Assembly: GCF_000233455.1 (NCBI RefSeq)
Contig: NZ_JH376421.1
Span: forward strand, 186,001-250,000
DNA: 64,000 bases
DNA from: [Clostridium] citroniae WAL-17108
GTDB taxonomy: Bacteria > Bacillota > Clostridia > Lachnospirales > Lachnospiraceae
Direction: 5' to 3'
Shown: positions 42,243 through 50,533 of the stretch, in pieces
Layout of the letters: every line of letters starts with the position of its first letter
Position numbering within the stretch: position 1 is the stretch's first letter
Position numbers and translations under genes: made by a program
Notes under the pieces: model-generated
Seen by the model: only the letters and a program-made list of their open reading frames with translations
What the model was told of the DNA's origin: nothing
Database searches by the model: none

Positions 42243-43817
42243 TTACATCCTCCTCTTCTGCTTTAACACAGGTCTTACGCCGAATATCTCTTCAAAGAAA
42301 TCTGCTTTCTGGTCAAAGGAGGATGTCTCCAGTGCCATATCCCCCGTATATCCCGTTGTAATCACCAGTTCATTGTCCCTTACAGCCATGCGGCAGTCCG
42401 CCAGCTTTGCCCTGTGGCTTCTGTCCATGGAATTGGCCAGCCGCAGGATGGCTGTAAGCTTGGCGATCAGGATGGTGATGGAGCTGCGGCTGTAGCCCGG
42501 AACATTTTCCTGAAGGAGCTGTGTCTCCAGCTGAACCTTGTCATAGTCAAAGTCCCTGATATTGTAACGGACCACATTGGCAATGATCTCCCGCTCCAGA
42601 TGGCTGAGGCCGATGATCTCCGTGGACATGATAATATTATAGGAACACTCATTGGAATTTCTGATACTGATGAATTTGCCGCATGCGTGAAGCAGGACCG
42701 CGATCTGAAGGAGCAGACGCTCACGGCTGCCAAGGCCATGGTATTTTTTCATGCTGTCAAAGATTCCAAGGGCATATTGTTCCAGCACCTGGTTATGGCT
42801 GGTGTGGCACTTGTAGCGCTTGGCCATGTTCCTGGACGCTGCCAGGATATCATTTTCAAAATTATGGCTGAACTTCACCAGCTTGTTGTCCTGGGCATAT
42901 TCCGCCGCAATCCCGTCACACAGGCGGATACCTGGCACCCAGAACATCTCGGCTCCGGTCAGTTCCAGAATGCGTTTGTACACTACCACACTTGGAAGAA
43001 GAAGGGAGGCATACTCACTGTTTACACCGAACTTTTCCTCTATCTGATCCGTGGTCAGCTGGCACAGCCTGTCATAAAACCGGTTCATGGCGGCAGCATC
43101 AATCTTATCCCCATATGCCTTCAAGTCCATACGGTTGATAATATAGAGGATATTCTCTCCGATTCCGATCAGATTATTGATCTCCCTGTCCTTCAGGTAC
43201 ATTTTGCGGAAGGTAAAGAGCTCATTGTCCACAATCTCCTCTATCTGCTCCCGGTGTTCGCTGACAGTGGCAGGGATCTTAGCCAGAAGGCTTCGGACGC
43301 GCAGGGTGCCCAGGGGCAGGTTCTGGGTGGTGACAAGGGCGTCTTTGTCAAACAGGGACAGCTGGGCGCTGCCAAAGCCAACGTCCACAATGGCCGTCCC
43401 CTTTTGGATCACTTTATTAAATTCACCTGCCATGGCGGCAATGGCCTTGTAACTGATGAAGCGCTGCTCTGAATTGCTGATGATGCGCACATTCAGCCCT
43501 GTCCTGACCCTGATCTGTTCCAGTATGATCTGATTGTTGCGGGCCTCCCTCATGGCGCTGGTCGCATAAGCCCTGTAATCCTTTACCCGATAGGTCTTCA
43601 TGATCTGGACAAACTCTCCCAGGACCTGGCACATCTCCTCCACCAGGCCATAGCTGATCTTGCCTTCGCTGTACGTATCCTTTCCCAAAGCAATTACGTG
43701 CCGGATGTGGTCAACACGCCGGATTCCCGTCTTGTACGACATCTCGTAAATACCCATCTCCAGCTCAAACGAGCCCACATCAATTGCTGCAAATGTCCGA
43801 ATAGCCACCTTTATCAC
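42243..43817 (-). CDS. Exopolyphosphatase / guanosine pentaphosphatase (Ppx/GppA family)
   Basis: 524 residues. Actin-like phosphatase core about 1-310 (AAIDVGSFELEMGIYE, YATSAMREARN, GTAIVDVGFGSAQLSLFD) followed by an HD-like domain about 330-500 (LLHACGKFISIRN). The N-terminal IDVGS replaces the more common IDLGSNS. It cuts polyphosphate end-on and may hydrolyse pppGpp. Located immediately upstream of ppk1 in the same operon. Confidence 0.93.
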   Translation of the reverse strand: MIKVAIRTFAAIDVGSFELEMGIYEMSYKTGIRRVDHIRHVIALGKDTYSEGKISYGLVEEMCQVLGEFVQIMKTYRVKDYRAYATSAMREARNNQIILEQIRVRTGLNVRIISNSEQRFISYKAIAAMAGEFNKVIQKGTAIVDVGFGSAQLSLFDKDALVTTQNLPLGTLRVRSLLAKIPATVSEHREQIEEIVDNELFTFRKMYLKDREINNLIGIGENILYIINRMDLKAYGDKIDAAAMNRFYDRLCQLTTDQIEEKFGVNSEYASLLLPSVVVYKRILELTGAEMFWVPGIRLCDGIAAEYAQDNKLVKFSHNFENDILAASRNMAKRYKCHTSHNQVLEQYALGIFDSMKKYHGLGSRERLLLQIAVLLHACGKFISIRNSNECSYNIIMSTEIIGLSHLEREIIANVVRYNIRDFDYDKVQLETQLLQENVPGYSRSSITILIAKLTAILRLANSMDRSHRAKLADCRMAVRDNELVITTGYTGDMALETSSFDQKADFFEEIFGVRPVLKQKRRM

Positions 43818-43903
43818 TCCTTTTGACCGCTATTATAAACGGGTCCGCCTGCTTTTACATGTAATTTCAGTAAATCCCATGTAAAATCCCTGTAAAGTCA
43901 GTA

Positions 43904-45181
43904 CTAATCCATACGCTGCCGCCCCAAAAGATGGGTTATGAACTGAGAGGCCGTGCGTCCCGACAGACCGCCGTGGCTCAGTTCCCACTTGTTGGCTTCC
44001 CTGTACAGCTCATCCTCCGGCATATCCAGATGGCAGCGGTCTGCCAGCGCTTTCACAATTGTCTCAAACTGCCGCTTGTCCGGTGAACCAAAGTAAATAG
44101 TTACCCCAAACCGGGATGCAAGGGACAGCTTTTCCTGCACCGTGTCATTGTTGTGCAGCTCATCATCCAGCTCCCTCTTATCGCTGAATTTTTCCCGGAT
44201 CAGATGGCGCCGGTTGGAGGTAGCGTATATCAGCACATTGTCTGGCCGCTTTCCAAGCCCTCCCTCCAGAATGGCCTTCAGATACTTGTATTCCAGCTCA
44301 TAATCCTCAAAAGAGAGGTCGTCCATATAGATAATGAACTTATAGTTTCTGTCCTTGATCTGCTCCAGCACATCTGACAACGCCTTAAACTGGTGCTTGT
44401 ATACCTCAATGATACGCAGTCCTCTGGAGTAATATTCATTGAGCACTGCCTTGACGCTGGAAGACTTGCCCGTGCCTGCGTCTCCGAACAGGAGCACATT
44501 GTTGGCTTCCCTTCCCTCCACAAATGCCTCCGTGTTCTCGATCAGCTTTTGTTTCTGGAGTTCGTACCCCACAATGTCTTTAAAATATACATGTTCCACA
44601 TTGATGATAGGGTCGATCAGTACGGTCTGCCCCTCATCCTTTTCCACAATGCGGAACGCCTTGTTCAGTCCGAATTTCCCCACGCCGAATTCCCTGTAAA
44701 ACTCCGATACATGGCTCTGGAACTCCTCCACATCCCCGGACTCCTCCAGCTGGACGGCCAGGTTCACAATACGGTCCCTGATACGCTTATTAAACACCCG
44801 GCTGCCCTTTCCCGCGGGCCTGTAGGCGGAGAGCTGTCTCCACATCCCGGACGGTTCAAGCTTTAATATGTCGTAGTCAAACAGAGCCTTAAAAATACCG
44901 AAATCCTCCCTGGCCAGCTCATCCAGGGAACCGCCTGCCGCCCCTGTGATCTCGCAGGTGGTGGTATAGGCATTTTCATTGTTAGCCAGGCAGAATGCCA
45001 GAAAACAATGCCACAGATTTCCCTCAAAGCCGTAATTCACGGCCAGTTCGACCAGCCTTCCCCCGCAGTGGAATGCATCCGGCTTTTCCTCACGGGAAGC
45101 GTATCCCATAAGGCATGCCATCTCTTCAAACAGTTCCTGGTGCTCCAGGTTCCTGTATATAACCAGTTCATTGATATCCAT
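43904..45181 (-). CDS. DUF815 family AAA+ ATPase
   Basis: 425 residues from ATG at 45181 (GGGAGG site 9 bases upstream); the frame is open further upstream but overlaps pheA. Walker A LLFGDAGTGKSSSVKAVLNEY, Walker B region FIIYMDDLSFE, sensor ATSNRRHLI. These ATPases are widespread in Firmicutes without an assigned role. The N-terminal 170 residues are helical and specific to this clade. It follows pheA by 56 bases. Confidence 0.9.
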   Translation of the reverse strand: MDINELVIYRNLEHQELFEEMACLMGYASREEKPDAFHCGGRLVELAVNYGFEGNLWHCFLAFCLANNENAYTTTCEITGAAGGSLDELAREDFGIFKALFDYDILKLEPSGMWRQLSAYRPAGKGSRVFNKRIRDRIVNLAVQLEESGDVEEFQSHVSEFYREFGVGKFGLNKAFRIVEKDEGQTVLIDPIINVEHVYFKDIVGYELQKQKLIENTEAFVEGREANNVLLFGDAGTGKSSSVKAVLNEYYSRGLRIIEVYKHQFKALSDVLEQIKDRNYKFIIYMDDLSFEDYELEYKYLKAILEGGLGKRPDNVLIYATSNRRHLIREKFSDKRELDDELHNNDTVQEKLSLASRFGVTIYFGSPDKRQFETIVKALADRCHLDMPEDELYREANKWELSHGGLSGRTASQFITHLLGRQRMD

Positions 45182-45237
45182 TTGTCCAAGCCTCCCTGTA
45201 TGCCCAAATCCCAACGGACTGTACCATTGGTAAAATA

Positions 45238-46374
45238 CTAATAATTTCCCAGGATCCGCATGCTCACGGCTTCCTCCGAGATTCCCTTTAACGCGTTCTG
45301 TATGGATGCATCGCCAAGACATCCTTCCACATCCACAAAGAACCGGTACTCCCAGCTGCGTCCCACAATGGGACGGGACTCGATCATGAGCATGTTCACA
45401 TCATTATAGATAAAGTTGCCCAGCATGTTGTAAAGAGATCCGCTTTTATGTAAACCTTCAAAACAGATACTCACCTTACCGGCGCCTTTCCTGTACACGG
45501 GATGCCTGGACAGGATGATAAACCTGGTGGTATTATCCTTGTCATGGTTGATCGCCCGCTTCAGGACCTGAAGTCCGTAGATCCTGCCCGCCGTCTCGCT
45601 GGCCACGGCCGCCTGGGAAATATCCTGGTCCTCCAGCACTTTTTTTGCAGCCCCGGCTGTATTCTCCACACTGAACTGAGTCCACTGCCGGTTGGCATTC
45701 AGGTACGGGGAACACTGCATCAATCCCTGGGGATGGGAATACACCCGCTTAATATCTGAAAGCCGGGCCCCCTTAAGCCCCAGCAGGGCATGGGTGACGG
45801 AGACTTCCGTCTCGCCCACGATGTACAGATTGTGTCTCACAAGATTGTCATAATTGTCGCTGACAGCCCCGGCCGAGGAGTTCTCTATGGGAAGCACGGC
45901 GTAATCCGCCCTGCCTTCCTCCACCTCCACCATGGCGTCCTCAAAGATCGCCACATGGTACATATCCGCATCCTCGCCAAAAAACTGTATGGCAGCCCCA
46001 TGGCTGTAGGCGCCCTCCACACCCTGGTAAACGATCCTGACACCCTCCCGCTTCAGTTCATCCACCATGGTAAAACCCGTATCCAATCCAAGTCCGTGCC
46101 GTGCCAAAAGCCCATACTGGTACTTGCGGCTTATGGTCATAAGCTGTGTGAACAGTTCATACATGCTCTGCCTGTTAAAATCCCCCTGGACCATGTCCAT
46201 GACTGACTGAAGCTTCTGTTTTTCCCGCTCCCCGTCATAGACCGGTTTGCCGGTCCCGATTTTAAACTCCGCCACATCCCCGCACAGCTTCATCCTCTGC
46301 TCAATTAATTTTACCAGCTGTTGGTCGATCTCATCCAGCTGTCCCCTGATCTCCTGTAAATCCAGATTTTCCAT
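45238..46374 (-). CDS. pheA: Bifunctional chorismate mutase / prephenate dehydratase
   Basis: 378 residues: AroQ-type chorismate mutase about 1-85 (IRGQLDEIDQQLVKLIEQRM), prephenate dehydratase about 112-290 (YQGVEGAYSHGAAIQFF, the TRF motif in NTTRFIIL) and a C-terminal ACT domain for phenylalanine feedback (ESRPIVGRSWEYRFFVD). It converts chorismate to phenylpyruvate. No T-box leader or attenuator was seen; a tandem repeat sits directly before the gene. Confidence 0.96.
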   Translation of the reverse strand: MENLDLQEIRGQLDEIDQQLVKLIEQRMKLCGDVAEFKIGTGKPVYDGEREKQKLQSVMDMVQGDFNRQSMYELFTQLMTISRKYQYGLLARHGLGLDTGFTMVDELKREGVRIVYQGVEGAYSHGAAIQFFGEDADMYHVAIFEDAMVEVEEGRADYAVLPIENSSAGAVSDNYDNLVRHNLYIVGETEVSVTHALLGLKGARLSDIKRVYSHPQGLMQCSPYLNANRQWTQFSVENTAGAAKKVLEDQDISQAAVASETAGRIYGLQVLKRAINHDKDNTTRFIILSRHPVYRKGAGKVSICFEGLHKSGSLYNMLGNFIYNDVNMLMIESRPIVGRSWEYRFFVDVEGCLGDASIQNALKGISEEAVSMRILGNY

Positions 46375-46391
46375 GGTCCTTCTATACTCCT

Positions 46392-46456
46392 GTTCTATCT
46401 TTCGGTTCTGTCTTTCGGTTCTATCTTTTGGTTCTGTCTTTTGGTGATATTTTTCG
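46392..46456. repeat. Five 13-bp tandem repeats before pheA
   Basis: Units GTTCTATCTTTCG, GTTCTGTCTTTCG, GTTCTATCTTTTG, GTTCTGTCTTTTG and the degenerate GTGATATTTTTCG follow without gaps. They fill the space between the plsC-like stop (46459) and the pheA start (46374) and alternate A/G at one position, suggesting duplication of a 26-bp pair. Confidence 0.85.
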
Positions 46457-46458
46457 GT

Positions 46459-47220
46459 TTAGGCTTTTTTATCCCCTAAGTCCTGCGCCTGATTCATTTC
46501 CCTCAACATACCGGAAATAATATTCCTTGTATAAGATCCCGGGAACTTGCGGCCCTCAGGCGGAAGCTCCTTGATATAAATAGGCTCTCCATACCGTATG
46601 ATCACATGGCTCGGCTTGATCAGGGGCAAATGCTGCTCGAAAATAGGGGCCGTCCCTGTAATGGCCACGGGAATCACCGGGCATCCGCTCTTTTGCGCGA
46701 TCTTCAGGCTGCCTTCATGAAAGGGCAGCAGCTCTGTCATATCCTCATTCTCATTGCGCGTCCCCTCCGGGAAGATCCAGATGGAAATGCCTGACTTTAC
46801 CTTATCAATGCCCTCCAGGATCGTCTTTAACCCTTCCTTGATGTCCACCCGGTCCAGGAACAGGCAGTTCACCTTGTGCATCCAGTCCCGCAAAAGGGGC
46901 GCCTTCAGCATCTCCTTCTTGGCCACAAACCCCGTAAGCCCCGGAACAGTCACATACCCGATCAGTATATCAAAATAGCTTCTGTGGTTTCCCACGTACA
47001 AGACAGCCCGGTCCCTGGGTATATTCTCCAATCCCTGAACCTCATATGTAACCCCTGCCAGCTTTAATATAAAGCGGAACACCCCCTGCACCGTGTGCAG
47101 ACTTTTGGCCTGAACCTGCCCCGGGTTCCTTTTTTCCTGTATTCCCAGCACCACCAGCATGGGTATGCTGAAAATAAGGAACAGCACCACGGTCAGTGCC
47201 ACCAAAATTATCCGTATCAT
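46459..47220 (-). CDS. plsC: 1-acyl-sn-glycerol-3-phosphate acyltransferase (PlsC family)
   Basis: 253 residues. N-terminal membrane anchor (LVALTVVLFLIFSIPMLVVLG), then the acyltransferase motifs NHRSYFD (H-x4-D catalytic pair), FLDRVDIK, FPEGTRNENEDM and VIPVAITGT. It adds the second acyl chain to make phosphatidic acid. Transcribed toward pheA with the tandem repeat between them; repeat copy C lies upstream. Confidence 0.93.
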   Translation of the reverse strand: MIRIILVALTVVLFLIFSIPMLVVLGIQEKRNPGQVQAKSLHTVQGVFRFILKLAGVTYEVQGLENIPRDRAVLYVGNHRSYFDILIGYVTVPGLTGFVAKKEMLKAPLLRDWMHKVNCLFLDRVDIKEGLKTILEGIDKVKSGISIWIFPEGTRNENEDMTELLPFHEGSLKIAQKSGCPVIPVAITGTAPIFEQHLPLIKPSHVIIRYGEPIYIKELPPEGRKFPGSYTRNIISGMLREMNQAQDLGDKKA

Positions 47221-47260
47221 TCCCGTTCTCCTTTGATTTATGCAGATATTTATTTCAATC

Positions 47261-47365
47261 GCAACAGTTCAGGACGGCGGGAAAATGGGTGCAAAAGCGG
47301 GCGTTAAGCTTGCTTATAAGTCCGTTTTTGCACCCATTTTCATATCGGATGTCCTGAACAGTTAC
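47261..47365. repeat. Palindromic intergenic repeat, copy C (full form)
   Basis: Outer arms GCAACAGTTCAGGAC (47261-47275) and GTCCTGAACAGTTAC (47351-47365) pair at 13 of 15. An inner stem AAAATGGGTGCAAAA (47282-47296) pairs perfectly with 47326-47340. The central loop GCGGGCG...GCTTATAAG is shared with copy A. It lies between the CmpB-like gene's terminator and plsC. Confidence 0.75.
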
Positions 47366-47380
47366 TTTCAGTCTATTATA

Positions 47381-47445
47381 TAAAAAGAGCGGATTAAATA
47401 CAATACCCTGCATCCAGGTTTGACATTTAATATCCACTCTTTTTA
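47381..47445 (-). terminator. Terminator of the CmpB-like gene
   Basis: TAAAAAGAG-GGA-TTA at 47381-47396 pairs with 47428-47445 with one mismatch and one bulge; the stem begins in the last codons of the gene and ends in a T-run on the minus strand. Confidence 0.6.
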
Positions 47446-47930
47446 CGTGTCAGATACTCAAATAAAAGCCCTGTTCCAAACCACAGGGGGGCAAACTTCA
47501 GACGGATGACCCCGCCCACATTATCCGGCCACAGAGAGTAATCCCATGGACAGATTCCCAGGCTTGTAAGCCAGATCCCTGTAATATATTCCGCAATGAA
47601 TATGAGGACCATATAGATCAGCCCATGGCGTACAGCCCGGGCCAGGCGGGAGATCCGGTCCGCTCCCGCATCCTCAAAGCCCGGCAGCCCGGCCAGCCAG
47701 CTGTCTATCAAGCGGCTGATGGGAAACAAAAGCGCCCCCATCCCATAGATCGGAAACATGATCAGGGAGGTGCGTCCCATAAGTCTCCAGTCGCCTGCCA
47801 TAATGGAGTCCACCGAGGTGAACATCACCTCCAGGCACCATCCGGCTATACCGCACCGGCAAAAGTTCAACAGCAGCTCTGTTATTCTGTTTGTTTGATG
47901 GGTTGATTCTGTCTGTGCTCTCATAGACAT
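47427..47930 (-). CDS. CmpB-like (ABC_trans_CmpB, DUF1113) membrane protein
   Basis: 167 residues, four predicted transmembrane helices. The pattern CRCGIAGWCLEVMFTSV, RTSLIMFPIYGMGALLFP and EYITGIWLTSLGICPWDYS fits the small family loosely named putative ABC transporter permease (CmpB). No ATPase is nearby and the function is unknown. Starts at 47930 with a weak ribosome site. Confidence 0.8.
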   Translation of the reverse strand: MSMRAQTESTHQTNRITELLLNFCRCGIAGWCLEVMFTSVDSIMAGDWRLMGRTSLIMFPIYGMGALLFPISRLIDSWLAGLPGFEDAGADRISRLARAVRHGLIYMVLIFIAEYITGIWLTSLGICPWDYSLWPDNVGGVIRLKFAPLWFGTGLLFEYLTRKKSGY

Positions 47931-48059
47931 TAGTATGAAAGTCCTGCCATTGTTTTATTCGCACAGTGGTATTTTTCCAGAACTTTCCCAAATCAGTGAA
48001 CCCCTCTGCAATCCGCCGGCGGCTTCATCCCCGAAGCGGCTTGATGGACGGATCCTTTT

Positions 48060-49592
48060 TTACAGCAGTGGTGAAAGCAGGCGGCTGCACTGCTCCTTCA
48101 CACGTATCCAAAGGCTTCTGTCCATGTAATCCTCCTTGGTGATCTCACAGCAGTGGGGAAGGTCATTCATAAATGCCTCCTCCAGTTCCCCGGTCACTTC
48201 CTCATCATAGATAGTGGCATTGACCTCAAAATTCAGTTCAAAACTCCGGATATCCATATTGGCCGTGCCGTAGCAGCTGACCCTTCCGTCTATGGTAATA
48301 CCCTTGGAATGGAGGAATCCGTTCTCATATATATACACCCTGGCTCCGTAATCCAGAAGTTCTCCCGCATAGGAGCAGGTGGCCCAGTATACAAAGGGGT
48401 GGTCCGGCTTGCAGGGAATCATAAGCCTTACATCCACGCCGGACAGGGCTGCTATCTTAAGGGCTGAGAATATGGCATCATCCGGAATAAAATAGGGTGT
48501 CTGGATATAGATATTGTGTTTTGCCTTGTGGAACAGCTCCAGATAGTTATTTCTGATGTGAGGTTCCCTGGTATCAGGCCCGCTGGTGATGATCTGCATG
48601 GCCACCAGCTCATTGACCCGTTCAGGGTCCGGCCATATGGGGGACATCCTTCCATTTAAGCACCGGGTCACATACTGGGAATCATCACCAAAATACCGGA
48701 CCTCCTTAAACAGGTTCTCCCCTGTGGCGTAATTCCAGTCCAGGGCAAACCGTATCTGCAAACTGATGGCAGCTTCCCCCATGATCTCCAGATGGGTGTC
48801 CCGCCAATAGCCGAATTTAGGGTCCTTTGAAATATACTCCCGTCCCACGTTAAACCCACCCACAAACCCGGTACAGCCGTCAATGACAACGATTTTCCTG
48901 TGGTTACGGTAATTCACACGCAGGTTCAGCCATCCCAGAAAGGGGGGAAAGAATACCCCGATCTTGATTCCCGCTTCCTTCATCTGTTCCCAGCGTTTTC
49001 CGGGCATAAACCTTCCGCCCATTCCGTCACACAGGATCCTTACCTCCACGCCCTCCTTCACCTTTTCCAGAAGGATCGGCACAATGGAATCAAACAGCTC
49101 ATCATTTTTAATGATATAGTACTGGATATGGATAAACCTGCGGGCCTGGCGCAGTTCATTCCTCAATGCCTCAAACTTCTCCTGCCCGTCCGTATAGACC
49201 TTTACCTTATTGTTCACAGTCAGGACAGAGCCTGATGTCTCCAGATTGTAGAGGATCAGGCTCTTATAATCCCTGGACATGGGATCCATCAGTTCCTCCG
49301 GCATATCGTCAGCCAGAAATATTTCCTCCTGGCTTTTAATAGGCAGGTTCAGCCGGTCGCTGATCTCCTTTACCCTGAACATCCTGCTCTTTTTTAAATC
49401 CTGCCCAAACAAAAGGTAGAATACGATTCCGAACACCGGGAGGAAATTCAGGGCCAGAAGCCAGGTCCACACCACTTTGGGGTCGCGCCTCTGAAAAAAT
49501 ATAATGACGATTGAAAATAAAAGGTTAATGTATAACAGATGTTCCAGCAGCCACCCCCATACACTGATAACCGAATCCAAGACTAATTCCAT
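48060..49592 (-). CDS. cls: Cardiolipin synthase (phospholipase D family)
   Basis: 510 residues. Two N-terminal transmembrane helices (about 8-60), then two PLD domains with HxKx4D motifs: NHRKIVVIDGCTGFVGGFN and LHSKGITIDGRVSCYGTANMD. It joins two phosphatidylglycerol molecules to cardiolipin at the membrane. Single gene; start at 49592. The 129-base gap to the CmpB-like gene shows no clear feature. Confidence 0.95.
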   Translation of the reverse strand: MELVLDSVISVWGWLLEHLLYINLLFSIVIIFFQRRDPKVVWTWLLALNFLPVFGIVFYLLFGQDLKKSRMFRVKEISDRLNLPIKSQEEIFLADDMPEELMDPMSRDYKSLILYNLETSGSVLTVNNKVKVYTDGQEKFEALRNELRQARRFIHIQYYIIKNDELFDSIVPILLEKVKEGVEVRILCDGMGGRFMPGKRWEQMKEAGIKIGVFFPPFLGWLNLRVNYRNHRKIVVIDGCTGFVGGFNVGREYISKDPKFGYWRDTHLEIMGEAAISLQIRFALDWNYATGENLFKEVRYFGDDSQYVTRCLNGRMSPIWPDPERVNELVAMQIITSGPDTREPHIRNNYLELFHKAKHNIYIQTPYFIPDDAIFSALKIAALSGVDVRLMIPCKPDHPFVYWATCSYAGELLDYGARVYIYENGFLHSKGITIDGRVSCYGTANMDIRSFELNFEVNATIYDEEVTGELEEAFMNDLPHCCEITKEDYMDRSLWIRVKEQCSRLLSPLL

Positions 49593-49629
49593 CCTTCAAC
49601 CTCTTCCTTGCCGGCCTTTCTCATGTTCC

Positions 49630-50076
49630 TCATTTTAATACTTCGTTCGTCCGGGTCCTTTTCCCATCCTTATCAATGGTTATCTCAACCGTATAATACT
49701 TTGATTCATAGGTCAGGGATTTAAGGAGTCCACTGGTTAAATCCACATCCATGGCAGTAAGCTTTGCTCCCTGCTGTCCTCCATAGAGGTAGTCGCTTAG
49801 TACCGTATCCGGATTACTCAGCTCCTGGTTCACCAGCTTTACGATTTTTCCCGCTGACAGCGTTCCCTTTTCCTTTTCATCATCCAGATAACGCTGTACC
49901 GCATCCACGCATAGGTATGCCTCAGTTCTTCCCGCCATCCTGTGGGAGGCTTTGGTGTACCCTATCATCTGCGGAACTGCCATTGCCATAAGTATGGCCA
50001 GGATTGCTACTACCACAACCAGTTCCACCAGGGTAAAACCGGAGCAATTCTTCCTGTATCTCATCTTATTCCTCAT
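49630..50076 (-). CDS. Prepilin-like protein (type IV pilin / pseudopilin)
   Basis: 148 residues from ATG at 50076 (AGGAAG site). The class III leader ends at SGFTLVELVVVVAILAILMAMAVPQMIGYTKASH, with cleavage expected between Gly and Phe and the usual Glu at position 5 of the mature protein. The rest is a small pilin head domain. Last gene of the pilB operon, 53 bases after a second prepilin. Confidence 0.9.
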   Translation of the reverse strand: MRNKMRYRKNCSGFTLVELVVVVAILAILMAMAVPQMIGYTKASHRMAGRTEAYLCVDAVQRYLDDEKEKGTLSAGKIVKLVNQELSNPDTVLSDYLYGGQQGAKLTAMDVDLTSGLLKSLTYESKYYTVEITIDKDGKRTRTNEVLK

Positions 50077-50129
50077 TTTTATCTTCCTGTCATTCAGCTG
50101 ATCATGGCTCATTGTACCACAAAAGCAGA

Positions 50130-50495
50130 TTAGTTTCCACTGCTGCTCTCAATCTCACCCTTGCCTTCCGATCCGGGATACACGGCTTTATATTGGATTC
50201 CGTTTATTTCACCTTCCCAGTAAGCTGAATTCTTATCCTTATCATAGTTGTAGTCCTGTGTTTCAGAAGACAGCATCAGTCCTGCGTCCAGCATCTCCTG
50301 CTGTGTTTTCCCAAGTGTATAATTGGACCTGGCATTTGATATGGCTACCTGACGGGCTGATTTGTCCTGTATTCCCCGGTAGGACGGAACTGCCAGCGCC
50401 ACCAGGATCCCAAGTATGGCAATGACGCAGATCAGTTCTATGAGGGTAAATCCATCCCTGCCCTTGGCCTTCTTCTTTATCCTTTGCATTTTCAT
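50130..50495 (-). CDS. Prepilin-like protein, probable major pilin
   Basis: 121 residues. Basic leader, then DGFTLIELICVIAILGILVALAVPSYRG, cleaved after Gly with Glu5 present. A short head with one helix-rich stretch and an acidic strand region. Follows pilB by 38 bases. Confidence 0.9.
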   Translation of the reverse strand: MKMQRIKKKAKGRDGFTLIELICVIAILGILVALAVPSYRGIQDKSARQVAISNARSNYTLGKTQQEMLDAGLMLSSETQDYNYDKDKNSAYWEGEINGIQYKAVYPGSEGKGEIESSSGN

Positions 50496-50533
50496 TGTTA
50501 TGATTCCTCTTTTCTTTTAATATAACATATATC

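Noticed and set aside
46392-46456. CRISPR array
   Set aside because: Units are 13 bases with no spacers between them.
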